Made by a program: the position numbers and the translations under genes
Origin: Methylocystaceae bacterium
GTDB lineage: Bacteria > Pseudomonadota > Alphaproteobacteria > Rhizobiales > Beijerinckiaceae
Assembly (NCBI GenBank): GCA_003152255.1
Contig: PLZT01000517.1
Span: 1-5,379 of the forward strand
Length of the DNA stretch: 5,379 nt
Direction of reading: 5' to 3'
The notes under the pieces: model-generated
Seen by the model: only the letters and a program-made list of their open reading frames with translations
Told to the model about the DNA's origin: nothing
Database searches by the model: none
In this document: piece by piece, positions 1-5,170 of the stretch
Position numbering within the stretch: position 1 is the first letter of the stretch
Layout: each line of letters starts with the position of its first letter

Positions 1-429
1 GGCGTCAATCTGCTCGCGGTGCTGGTCGAGCGCGCGGCGCGGGCCCTCGGGCCGGCTTGGGACGCCGAGATCGTTGAAATGCACCACCGGCTGAAGGTCG
101 ATGCTCCGTCGGGCACGGCGTTGCTTCTGGGCGAGGCGGCGGCCCGCGGGCGGGGCGTGAATTTGAGCGAGCACAGCGCGCGCGGCCGCGACGGCCTCAC
201 CGGCCCGCGCAAGGCTGGGGACATAGGTTTCGCGAGCCTGCGCGGCGGCACGGTCATTGGCGATCACAGCGTGATTTTCGCCGGCGTTGGCGAGCGTATC
301 GAGTTTTCGCACCGCGCCGAGGACCGAGGCGTATTCGCGCGCGGCGCGCTGGCGGCGGCGTTGTGGACGAGAGGCCGGCCCCCCGGCCTCTACTCGATGG
401 CTGATGTGCTCGGTCTTTCCGGTGGCTGA
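1..429 (+). CDS. dapB: 4-hydroxy-tetrahydrodipicolinate reductase, C-terminal part (5' end outside window)
   Basis: This is the last 142 codons of DapB, a cytoplasmic NAD(P)H-dependent enzyme of lysine and meso-diaminopimelate synthesis. It reduces the product of DapA to tetrahydrodipicolinate. The frame is open from base 1, so the N-terminal nucleotide-binding domain (roughly half of a ~270-residue protein) lies upstream of the window. The substrate-binding signature is visible: [16 protein letters not shown] at fragment residues 26-41. It contains the catalytic histidine pair (28-29), the lysine (32) that corresponds to the substrate/catalytic Lys of E. coli DapB, and the DAPSGT loop. The downstream segment RGGTVIGDH...[13 protein letters not shown] is also typical of the family. 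The stop codon lies 22 bases before the gpmA start, so the two genes are probably co-transcribed. No truncation or frameshift is seen in the visible part. Confidence 0.96.
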   Translation, partial: GVNLLAVLVERAARALGPAWDAEIVEMHHRLKVDAPSGTALLLGEAAARGRGVNLSEHSARGRDGLTGPRKAGDIGFASLRGGTVIGDHSVIFAGVGERIEFSHRAEDRGVFARGALAAALWTRGRPPGLYSMADVLGLSGG

Positions 430-451
430 TCGATACGAGGGCTTCACAAAC

Positions 452-1105
452 ATGCATCGCACGCTCGTCCTCGTTCGCCACGGCCAGAGCAAATGGAACG
501 CCGAGAATCTTTTCACCGGCTGGAAGAATCCGGACCTGACGCCGCTCGGCGTCGAGGAGGCGCGACGCGCCGGCCAGGAGTTGCGCCGCCGCGACCTTGT
601 GTTCAGCATCGGCTTCACCTCCGCGCTGGTGCGCGCGCAGCACACGCTCGACCTCATTTTCGAGGAACTAGGGCAATCCAATGTGCCGATCGTGCGCGAC
701 CGCGCGTTGAACGAGCGGCATTACGGCGACCTCTCCGGCCTCAATAAGGACGAGGCCCGAGACAAATGGGGCGAGGAGCAGGTTCGACTGTGGCGCCGCT
801 CCTACGATGTCGCGCCGCCCGGCGGCGAAAGCCTCAAGGACACGGTGGCGCGCGTGGTGCCTTTCTATTGCCAGCGCATACTGCCCCATGTGCTGCGCGG
901 CGAGCGCGTGCTGGTCGCGGCGCACGGCAATTCGCTGCGCGCATTGGCCATGGTGCTCGACCAGATGACGCCGGAAAGCGTCACCACGCTCGAACTCGCG
1001 ACTGGCGTGCCGATGATCTATACGCTCAGGGCGGACTCGACCGTCGCGTCGAAGGATGTGGTGGCGTGCGCAAATCCGTCGTCCACGCCCGCGGCGTCAA
1101 AATGA
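452..1105 (+). CDS. gpmA: 2,3-bisphosphoglycerate-dependent phosphoglycerate mutase (short alphaproteobacterial form)
   Basis: This 217-residue cytoplasmic enzyme interconverts 3- and 2-phosphoglycerate in glycolysis and gluconeogenesis. The catalytic phospho-histidine motif [10 protein letters not shown] is at residues 7-16 (His10). The N-ERHYG-LSGLNK block is at 88-99, with Glu88 as the expected acid/base. [15 protein letters not shown] follows at 114-128, and the second catalytic histidine is in AAHGNSLRA (156-164, His158). Directly after the DVAPP block it goes straight into GGESL. It therefore lacks about 25 residues present in the 250-residue E. coli enzyme, which is known for alphaproteobacterial GpmA. 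The ATG at 452 was chosen because GAGGG at 437-441 precedes it by ten bases and the family N-terminus starts there. In-frame starts further upstream (from 287) would overlap dapB deeply. The gene follows dapB by 22 bases and converges on the minus-strand gene ending at 1151. Confidence 0.96.
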   Translation: MHRTLVLVRHGQSKWNAENLFTGWKNPDLTPLGVEEARRAGQELRRRDLVFSIGFTSALVRAQHTLDLIFEELGQSNVPIVRDRALNERHYGDLSGLNKDEARDKWGEEQVRLWRRSYDVAPPGGESLKDTVARVVPFYCQRILPHVLRGERVLVAAHGNSLRALAMVLDQMTPESVTTLELATGVPMIYTLRADSTVASKDVVACANPSSTPAASK

Positions 1106-1120
1106 GACCGAATCCATCAC

Positions 1121-1145
1121 GCGGGCCGAGGTCCGGCTGGCCCGC
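1121..1145. terminator. Inverted repeat between convergent genes, possible bidirectional terminator
   Basis: GCGGGCC (1121-1127) and GGCCCGC (1139-1145) form a perfect 7-bp stem with an 11-base loop. An alternative inner stem, GCCG/CGGC, has a 5-base loop. It sits in the 45-bp gap between the 3' ends of gpmA and the minus-strand gene, where a terminator for both is expected. No T-tract follows on either strand, so intrinsic termination is uncertain. Confidence 0.4.
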
Positions 1146-1150
1146 CAGAG

Positions 1151-1597
1151 CTATTCGAAACTCAACTGAATATTTGTGATCGTCCGGTCCATTGAATCGA
1201 TCGGCAGATAGCAGAAAGGATTCGTCGCGATCGGCGCGTCCCTGCAGTGCCTGTGCTTGCCGTCCCATTCGTATCCCGCCTCTTTCATGCAAGCGGTGAT
1301 CGCCTTGTGGATGACGGTGGGATCGGCGCCGCGTCGCGCCTCGGGATGGGCGGATTCGCCTGTCAACTCACAGGCCGACGTTTGAACCTGTTGGGCTTTA
1401 AAGAAAGACACGGCGCTGCCGTACAAGATGATTTCCAAAATGCCGATGATGACGGCGCCCGCGACCAGGGCCGCCATGGCTCTCGGCGCGCTCGATACGT
1501 AGCGAATATTGATGAAGTAGAGGCCTCCCAAGGCCAGGAGGCTCCCGCCGATAACCAGCGCGAACGGAACGATGAAAACCGCGAGATCTTGATTCAA
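1151..1597 (-). CDS. Unrecognised two-helix membrane protein with cysteine-containing C-terminal domain, under a fluoride riboswitch
   Basis: The product is 148 residues from a TTG start (1597-1595), or 153 from an in-frame GTG at 1612. I prefer TTG because GGGAG at 1610-1606 precedes it by eight bases, whereas the GTG has no usable Shine-Dalgarno sequence. From the TTG, hydrophobic helices run at about residues 5-29 and 40-66, joined by a short loop with arginines (NIRYVSSAPRA). By the positive-inside rule this puts both termini outside the cytoplasm. The C-terminal ~80 residues are soluble and contain four cysteines (76, 103, 118, 129) in the segments CMKEAGYEWD, HRHC and NPFCYLP, which could form periplasmic disulfides. 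I do not recognise a family. It lacks the length, helix count and motifs of CrcB/Fluc and is far too short for ClC-F. The crcB-type riboswitch in its leader implies expression in response to fluoride. Function is unknown, but the reading frame is convincing. Confidence 0.82.
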   Translation of the reverse strand: MNQDLAVFIVPFALVIGGSLLALGGLYFINIRYVSSAPRAMAALVAGAVIIGILEIILYGSAVSFFKAQQVQTSACELTGESAHPEARRGADPTVIHKAITACMKEAGYEWDGKHRHCRDAPIATNPFCYLPIDSMDRTITNIQLSFE

Positions 1598-1605
1598 GGC
1601 ATGCT

Positions 1606-1610
1606 CTCCC
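1606..1610 (-). promoter_or_regulatory. Shine-Dalgarno GGGAG deciding the TTG start
   Basis: Read on the minus strand, GGGAG (1610-1606) is eight bases before TTG (1597-1595). It overlaps the alternative GTG start (1612-1610), which makes that upstream start less likely. It is complementary to CTCCT of the upstream aptamer (1659-1655, four Watson-Crick pairs plus a G-U). Confidence 0.6.
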
Positions 1611-1660
1611 ACGCTCTACGCCCGCGATCAAAATGATCGCGCCGACGAGTTCGTAGGAGT
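1606..1660 (-). promoter_or_regulatory. Putative expression platform of the minus-strand fluoride riboswitch
   Basis: Between aptamer and start codon, the minus strand holds a perfect hairpin GCGATCA-TTT-TGATCGC (1640-1624). On either side, CTACG (1656-1652) can pair with CGTAG (1620-1616), and CTCCT (1659-1655) can pair with the Shine-Dalgarno GGGAG (1610-1606). Both pairings use bases that form P1 in the ligand-bound aptamer, so they would be mutually exclusive with it. No T-run follows the central hairpin, so control of translation is more likely than termination. The pairing is seen in the sequence; the mechanism is inferred. Confidence 0.55.
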
Positions 1661-1700
1661 CATCAGCCGTTCCGGCGGTTAAGGGGGGACTCCATCCCCA
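1652..1700 (-). promoter_or_regulatory. Fluoride riboswitch aptamer (crcB motif), minus strand
   Basis: Read on the minus strand from 1699, this has the full architecture of the crcB RNA. GGGG (1699-1696) is followed by AT and GGAGTC (1693-1688), and then CCCC (1687-1684), which can form the pseudoknot with the GGGG. AACCGCC (1680-1674) follows, then a small P2 hairpin GCCG-GAA-CGGC (1676-1666). The conserved TGATGACTCCTACG (1665-1652) ends it. P1 forms by perfect pairing of GGAGTC (1693-1688) with GACTCC (1661-1656). The element is nearly identical in layout to the plus-strand copy at 5171-5220. The family binds fluoride via Mg2+ and turns on fluoride-resistance genes. The only gene that follows on this strand is the two-helix membrane protein. 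Confidence 0.93.
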
Positions 1701-1708
1701 TCCGCGGG

Positions 1709-1738
1709 AATATAAGCGATAAAAAGCAGGATCGTCAA
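1709..1738 (-). promoter_or_regulatory. Sigma70-type promoter for the minus-strand riboswitch transcript
   Basis: On the minus strand, TTGACG (1738-1733) is followed after 17 bases by TTATAT (1715-1710; the frame TATATT at 1714-1709 fits with 18). Initiation would fall around 1703, just before the aptamer. The position and quality of the boxes fit a housekeeping promoter, with regulation left to the riboswitch. Confidence 0.72.
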
Positions 1739-1888
1739 AGAGCGCCCCGTATGTCGCATGCGCCGCGGTCGCTCAAGGCCGGCGGCGGGGTTTCTCGCAT
1801 TTTGGTCAAGACAGCAAACAACCGCGCACGGCGAAAAGAGGCGATGCGCGCCTTCCTTGTTTATGACCGTGATCTATATATCGTTATC

Positions 1889-1905
1889 GCATTCGTCCCG
1901 AATGC
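1889..1905. promoter_or_regulatory. Perfect 7-3-7 palindrome, possible operator
   Basis: GCATTCG (1889-1895), spacer TCC, CGAATGC (1899-1905) is a perfect hyphenated palindrome. A second, overlapping dyad GAATG-CAA-CATTC (1900-1912) shares its right arm. It lies about 105 bp before the start of the small secreted protein, which suits an operator or a leader hairpin. No regulator can be named. Confidence 0.4.
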
Positions 1906-1960
1906 AACATTCTATGGATGTTTGATGACAAACTGATGACGGCAGGTTGCGCGGGAAATG

Positions 1961-1974
1961 CGAAAACATTTTCG
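1961..1974. repeat. Inverted repeat CGAAAA/TTTTCG upstream of the small secreted-protein gene
   Basis: CGAAAA (1961-1966) and TTTTCG (1969-1974) are perfect inverted arms around a 2-bp centre. The element lies 36 bp before the ATG at 2011, where either a protein-binding site or an mRNA leader hairpin is possible. The arms are short, so chance occurrence cannot be excluded. Confidence 0.3.
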
Positions 1975-1995
1975 TAAGGCAATGGCCGCTCGGAC

Positions 1996-2002
1996 AAGGA
2001 GG
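1996..2002 (+). promoter_or_regulatory. Strong Shine-Dalgarno AAGGAGG for the small secreted protein
   Basis: AAGGAGG is eight bases before the ATG at 2011. It is the best ribosome binding site in the window and strongly supports this short gene being translated. Confidence 0.85.
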
Positions 2003-2010
2003 GGTCCACA

Positions 2011-2256
2011 ATGACTAGATTCATCGCCAAATCCGTCTTCGTGATGGCCGCATGCGCGACGATCGCGACCCTTGCCCCTATCGGCTCGGCCCAAGCGGGC
2101 GGAAGCCCACTTTCCGAATGCCGAAAATGGGTCGACACCGGCGAGGACATGCGCTGCTTCGATTGTTACCAACTTAGAGGCGGGGGTCCATACGTGCGTT
2201 GGGTGAATATCTGCTCCGAATACGGACCCTATAGGAATGGTCTAGGACCGAATTAG
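2011..2256 (+). CDS. Small secreted protein with four cysteines, function unknown
   Basis: This 81-residue protein has a clear Sec-type signal peptide. A basic start (MTRFIAK) is followed by a hydrophobic core at residues 8-25 and the cleavage motif SAQA before Gly30. The predicted mature peptide is about 52 residues and probably periplasmic. It contains four cysteines (37, 49, 52, 68), with a CFDC pair, and is rich in Trp, Tyr and Gly (RKWVDTGEDMRCFDCYQL, then YVRWVNICSEYGPYRNG). An even number of cysteines suggests two disulfides; metal binding by C-x2-C is an alternative. A near-ideal Shine-Dalgarno sequence (1996-2002) fixes the start. The gene appears monocistronic, with dyad elements upstream and a UUCG-loop terminator candidate downstream. 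I do not recognise the family. The reading frame is well supported; the function is not. Confidence 0.8.
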   Translation: MTRFIAKSVFVMAACATIATLAPIGSAQAGGSPLSECRKWVDTGEDMRCFDCYQLRGGGPYVRWVNICSEYGPYRNGLGPN

Positions 2257-2287
2257 CCGCTCAAGATCGTGAATTTACTCGCAAACC

Positions 2288-2314
2288 GGGGCCGTCTTCG
2301 GGCGGCCTCGATTT
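2288..2314 (+). terminator. Terminator-like hairpin with UUCG tetraloop
   Basis: Bases 2288-2296 pair with 2301-2309 to give a 9-bp stem. It is mostly G-C with two G-U pairs and is closed by a C(UUCG)G tetraloop (2297-2300). GATTT follows. It starts 31 bp after the stop of the small secreted-protein gene and probably terminates that transcript, although the T-tract is short. Confidence 0.65.
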
Positions 2315-2428
2315 AAGGACGATTGCGTCGCATTCACGCCGTCGGAACATCTCGATGTTTCGCCTCGCGGAGGTGATGGAGAAACTCCGAGCAGCGACAG
2401 ACCCAAGCCGATACGCTAAAATCGATAT

Positions 2429-3049
2429 ATGCTCGACCTCCCCCCCGGCGTCAGTCTCCATCGCGGCCACCTCGACCGCGCGGCGCAGGAAAACCTCGCG
2501 CTTGAAATCGCGGAAATCATCGCCCGAGCGCCGCTCTACACTTGCACCATGCCCAGGACCGGCGCGCCCATGTCGGTGCGGATGACCAATTGCGGAGAAC
2601 TTGGTTGGCTGAGCGACAAGGAGGGCGGCTATCGCTACGTCTCTCGCCACCCGGTGACGGACGAGGCTTGGCCGGCCATCCCTAAGGCGCTTTTTCTCGC
2701 CTGGGAGCGTCTCGCCGGTTACCCGGCGCCGCCGGAAGCCTGCCTGATCAACGTTTACGACGCCAAGGCCCGAATGGGCGCTCATCAAGACCGCGACGAG
2801 AAAAATTTCGCCGCGCCGGTCGTGTCGCTGTCGCTTGGCGCGGATTGCCGATTTCGTGTCGGTGGGACGAGGCGGGGCGGCAAAACGATGTCGCTCGTGC
2901 TGTCGTCCGGAGACGCGCTGGTTCTGGGCGGGCCGGCGCGACTGTGCTTTCACGGCGTCGACAGAGTGTTGCCGACCCCGGCGCTCCTCGCGCCGAGCCT
3001 GCCCGCCGGCGCCGCGCGCATAAACCTCACGCTGCGGCGAGTGAGCTAA
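2429..3049 (+). CDS. alkB: AlkB-type 2-oxoglutarate/Fe(II) dioxygenase, alkylated DNA/RNA repair
   Basis: This 206-residue cytoplasmic enzyme oxidatively demethylates lesions such as 1-methyladenine and 3-methylcytosine, using Fe(II), O2 and 2-oxoglutarate. The MLDL start matches E. coli AlkB (216 residues). The nucleotide-recognition segment SVRMTNCGELGW is at 49-60. The N-x-Y of LINVYDA is at 108-110. The iron ligands are HxD in GAHQDRDE (His119, Asp121) and the distal His175 in CFHGVDRV. The 2-oxoglutarate arginines are in RINLTLRR (Arg197 and Arg203, with the same six-residue spacing as E. coli Arg204/Arg210). All catalytic residues are present. An in-frame TAA at 2417-2419 rules out an upstream start. 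No Shine-Dalgarno sequence precedes the ATG, so translation may be leaderless or weak. No ada or other adaptive-response gene is next to it. Confidence 0.95.
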   Translation: MLDLPPGVSLHRGHLDRAAQENLALEIAEIIARAPLYTCTMPRTGAPMSVRMTNCGELGWLSDKEGGYRYVSRHPVTDEAWPAIPKALFLAWERLAGYPAPPEACLINVYDAKARMGAHQDRDEKNFAAPVVSLSLGADCRFRVGGTRRGGKTMSLVLSSGDALVLGGPARLCFHGVDRVLPTPALLAPSLPAGAARINLTLRRVS

Positions 3050-3070
3050 GTGCTTATGCAACTACTTGAT

Positions 3071-3087
3071 TTTACGCCATGCGTAAA
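3071..3087. repeat. Perfect 7-3-7 inverted repeat after alkB
   Basis: TTTACGC (3071-3077), spacer CAT, GCGTAAA (3081-3087) lies 22 bp after the alkB stop. As RNA it would be a modest hairpin without a following T-run, so it is not a classical terminator. It has the same 7-3-7 geometry as the palindrome at 1889-1905 but a different sequence. Confidence 0.4.
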
Positions 3088-3185
3088 TAGCTGGGCGTTC
3101 GGGCCGAGTGTGGTGCATTTTATAAGAAAGAAGTTTGCTTCTCAAATATTGTAACAAGCCCCGCCCACAGTGTGGCATTTCAGCA

Positions 3186-3215
3186 ACACTAAATAGTGTG
3201 GCATTTAAGCCACAC
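3186..3215. promoter_or_regulatory. Overlapping palindromes, likely operator or competing hairpins
   Basis: ACACT (3186-3190) pairs with AGTGT (3195-3199) across AAAT. GTGTGGC (3196-3202) pairs with GCCACAC (3209-3215) across ATTTAA. The two dyads share 3196-3199, so as RNA they would be mutually exclusive. As DNA they resemble adjacent half-sites for a dimeric regulator. They lie 130-160 bp before the porin start. Confidence 0.5.
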
Positions 3216-3242
3216 CAAATAGCAAATCGTGCCGGAATCCGA

Positions 3243-3266
3243 TTTTGAAAAATTAGTGTTTCAAAA
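3243..3266. promoter_or_regulatory. Perfect 8-bp inverted repeat TTTTGAAA/TTTCAAAA
   Basis: TTTTGAAA (3243-3250) and TTTCAAAA (3259-3266) flank an 8-base spacer, 80 bp before the porin ATG. This is operator-like spacing near the probable porin promoter. No convincing -35/-10 pair could be assigned around it. Confidence 0.45.
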
Positions 3267-3345
3267 GTGTCACAAACGAGCCCTATCAGCAGTCACCACT
3301 AGCTAGGCGTCAATTTCGGACTGGCCTCGATCCCGGAGACATCGA

Positions 3346-5055
3346 ATGAGTAAACTAAAGAAAAGCGGCGCCCGCAAATGGGTCTTGGGACTCTTGGCGG
3401 GCGTGTCTTCGATCGCGGTGTTCGCATCATGCGCCCCCGCGTTTGCCGCGGCTGATGCGGAAACCAAGGCCGAAATTCGCGCGCTGAAAGAGCAGTTGAA
3501 GCGCCTTGAACAGCGGCTCGAAAGCCAGGCTCAGAGCCAGCGCCAGACCGAGCGCAAGGTCGAGCGCGTCGAACACGCCACGGTCGAAAACGCCCCGCCC
3601 GGCGGCCCCGTGCGCCTCGTGAGCAAGGATGGCGCGCCCTGGCCAACCGCGTTCTACTATAAGGCCGTCACCATCACTCCCGGCGGCTTCTTCGAATTCG
3701 GCTCGCTGTATCGCAGCCGCTTCATTGGCGCGGACATCGCGACGCCGTTCCAGAATATTCCGTACGACAACAATGTCGCTTCCTATGGGAACGAATACCG
3801 CTTCACCGCGCGCCGCAGCCGCTTCACGATGCAGACCGACGCCCAACTCGATGACGTGACGCACGTCAAGATGTATCTGGCGACCGACTTCCTCGGCGCC
3901 GGACAAACCGCCAATCTCAATCAGAGCGACTCGTTCAACTTCCGCTTCCGCGAACTCTACGCGCAGGTCGACAGAAGCGACTTTGGCGGCTTTCATGTCA
4001 TGGCGGGCCAGGCCTATTCGCTCATCGGCATGAACTCGCAAGGCACCTTGGCGGGCACGTTTATCACGCCGCCGGTCATCGACGACCAGTACATGCCTGG
4101 CTTCACCTGGTCGCGTCAGCCCGGAATTCGTGTGTCCAAGGACATCGGTCCGGAATTCCAGGTGGCGTTCTCCGCCGAAAGTTCGGCCACGACCTATATT
4201 CTGCCTGCCTCGGACGTTAACGGCCATGTCGCGCCCTGTCTCGCCGGCGCCACCGCAGTCATCGCCGGCGCCGCATGCGCCGGCGGCACGCTTCCCGGCG
4301 CCTATAACGTGGGTCCGGTCGGCGGCTCTCTCTACAACTCGCTCAATGCGGTGACGACCAACCGCATGCCGGATCTAATCGGCAAGACAGCCTGGGATCC
4401 GACATTCCTCGATCGCCACATCCACGTCGAAGTCGGCGGCATGCTGCGCGATTTCACCGATCAGGTCTATTGGGGCCAGCATAGCGTCTGGGGCGGAACC
4501 CTCGAGGCCGGCTTGATCGTGCCGATCATCCCGAAATGGCTCGACTTCCAGTTTTCGGGCGTGAGCGGCAACGGCAATGGCCGTTATGGCGCGGCGCAGA
4601 TCAGCGACGCCACCTTCTCGCCCACCGGCGGCGTCCAGCCGATCCACGAGCGCCAGGTCATGATCGGCCTGACCGCCCACGTCACGCCGCAGACCGACGT
4701 CTATGTCTTCGCCGGCGGCGAATTCGCGAGCTCCAATTACAGCTTCAACAAATTCGCTGGAACGCCCTTCATCGCCGCCGGGCTCTATTCTTACGGATAT
4801 GGCAACCCGGCTTACAACAATATCGGCTGTAATTACGAAGGCCCGCCCACGCTGACCTGCGTCGGCAACATCAAGGACGTGCGCCAGGTCACCGGCGGCG
4901 TCTGGCATAACTTCTACGACGGCCCCGCCGGCAAGATCCGGGTCGGCGCGCAATACTCCTATACCGTCAAGGACTCGTTCGACGGCGTAAGCGGCGCGTA
5001 TAAGGCGACGGAGAGCATGATCTTCACCAGCCTTCGGTACTATCCCTTCAACTAA
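3346..5055 (+). CDS. Outer-membrane porin with N-terminal coiled coil (DcaP-like)
   Basis: This 569-residue protein is predicted to form an outer-membrane beta-barrel for diffusion of small solutes. A signal peptide (basic MSKLKKSGARK, then a hydrophobic core) ends near AFA at 32-34. Residues ~38-78 form a Glu/Lys/Gln-rich coiled coil, as in trimeric porins. From ~108 come alternating, aromatic-rich barrel strands (TPGGFFEFGSLYRSRFIG, RRSRFTMQTDAQ, VKMYLATDFLG, RELYAQVDRSDFGGFHVMAGQ). This layout resembles the DcaP-type porins common in Alphaproteobacteria; the subfamily is a guess. Two cysteine pairs (298/311 and 495/505) sit in probable extracellular loops. The chain ends YYPFN, with one residue after the usual terminal Phe. 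GGAG at 3335-3338, seven bases before the ATG, supports the start. The gene is monocistronic, with a repeat-rich upstream region and a strong terminator at 5085-5116. Confidence 0.85.
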   Translation: MSKLKKSGARKWVLGLLAGVSSIAVFASCAPAFAAADAETKAEIRALKEQLKRLEQRLESQAQSQRQTERKVERVEHATVENAPPGGPVRLVSKDGAPWPTAFYYKAVTITPGGFFEFGSLYRSRFIGADIATPFQNIPYDNNVASYGNEYRFTARRSRFTMQTDAQLDDVTHVKMYLATDFLGAGQTANLNQSDSFNFRFRELYAQVDRSDFGGFHVMAGQAYSLIGMNSQGTLAGTFITPPVIDDQYMPGFTWSRQPGIRVSKDIGPEFQVAFSAESSATTYILPASDVNGHVAPCLAGATAVIAGAACAGGTLPGAYNVGPVGGSLYNSLNAVTTNRMPDLIGKTAWDPTFLDRHIHVEVGGMLRDFTDQVYWGQHSVWGGTLEAGLIVPIIPKWLDFQFSGVSGNGNGRYGAAQISDATFSPTGGVQPIHERQVMIGLTAHVTPQTDVYVFAGGEFASSNYSFNKFAGTPFIAAGLYSYGYGNPAYNNIGCNYEGPPTLTCVGNIKDVRQVTGGVWHNFYDGPAGKIRVGAQYSYTVKDSFDGVSGAYKATESMIFTSLRYYPFN

Positions 5056-5084
5056 CTTCGCGATCTCACGAAAGACGAATCGAG

Positions 5085-5116
5085 TGGCCGCGCGTTTCGC
5101 GCGGCCATTTGCTTTT
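5085..5116 (+). terminator. Intrinsic terminator of the porin gene
   Basis: TGGCCGCGCG (5085-5094) and CGCGCGGCCA (5098-5107) form a perfect 10-bp GC-rich stem with a TTT loop. TTTGCTTTT (5108-5116) follows. It lies 29 bp after the porin stop and insulates the downstream riboswitch transcript. Confidence 0.9.
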
Positions 5117-5131
5117 CGCGCGGATGCCGGC

Positions 5132-5159
5132 TTGCCAGCGCCAAGATCCCGGCTAATAT
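5132..5159 (+). promoter_or_regulatory. Sigma70-type promoter for the plus-strand riboswitch transcript
   Basis: TTGCCA (5132-5137) and TAATAT (5154-5159) are spaced by 16 bases. Initiation would be expected near 5166, a few bases before the aptamer. This mirrors the promoter-aptamer arrangement on the minus strand at 1738-1700. Confidence 0.72.
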
Positions 5160-5170
5160 GATTCGATCAA

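Larger units (their letters stand above)
1741..1990. other. Intergenic region without a convincing gene
   Basis: This stretch separates the divergent riboswitch promoter from the small secreted-protein gene. A 61-codon frame at 1751-1936 has no Shine-Dalgarno sequence and no recognisable protein features, so I do not call it a gene. The second half is AT-richer than its surroundings and holds the dyad elements listed separately (1889-1905, 1961-1974). The promoter of the 2011 gene should lie here, but I see no clear -35/-10 pair. Confidence 0.5.
3107..3273. repeat. AT-rich repeat cluster upstream of the porin: AGTGTGGCATTT direct repeats
   Basis: AGTGTGGCATTT occurs exactly twice (3169-3180 and 3195-3206, 26 bp apart). 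A variant with a TG insertion is at 3107-3120. The core AGTGT recurs at 3255-3259 and 3266-3270. The first exact copy overlaps the palindrome CCACA-G-TGTGG (3165-3175). The region is AT-rich compared with the flanking genes and contains no ORF. It looks like a binding-site cluster controlling the porin gene that starts at 3346. Confidence 0.55.

Noticed and set aside
287..451. Upstream in-frame extension of gpmA
   Set aside because: It would overlap dapB by more than 140 bases, matches nothing in the family N-terminus, and the ATG at 452 has a good ribosome site.
1151..1597. CrcB/Fluc fluoride channel identity for the riboswitch-linked gene
   Set aside because: Only two predicted helices, a large soluble cysteine-containing C-terminus, and none of the glycine-rich and phenylalanine-containing motifs of Fluc.
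1247..1636. 129-codon plus-strand frame opposite the membrane-protein gene
   Set aside because: It is antisense to the well-supported minus-strand gene with its riboswitch and membrane helices, and has no Shine-Dalgarno sequence or protein-like features.
1624..1640. Intrinsic terminator in the minus-strand leader
   Set aside because: The 7-bp hairpin is followed by GGGCG and not by a T-run, so it more likely bridges the ribosome-site-masking fold.
1751..1936. 61-codon plus-strand frame in the intergenic region
   Set aside because: No ribosome site, no recognisable motif, and it overlaps the dyad-rich regulatory stretch before the 2011 gene.
2355..2585. 76-codon frame overlapping the alkB start (begins MFRLAEVMEKLR)
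   Set aside because: The first 25 residues look protein-like, but the rest is Arg/Ser-rich out-of-frame alkB and no ribosome site precedes it.
2261..3061. 266-codon minus-strand frame opposite alkB
   Set aside because: High-GC shadow frame; the plus strand carries all AlkB catalytic residues.
3165..3215. CRISPR-like repeat array
   Set aside because: Only two exact 12-bp repeats with a 14-bp gap, and no adjacent cas gene. The overlapping palindromes fit regulator sites better.
3427..4227. 266-codon minus-strand frame opposite the porin
   Set aside because: Antisense shadow of a long GC-biased coding region; no start signal or domain.
4375..4953. 192-codon minus-strand frame opposite the porin
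   Set aside because: Antisense shadow of the porin, same reasoning.
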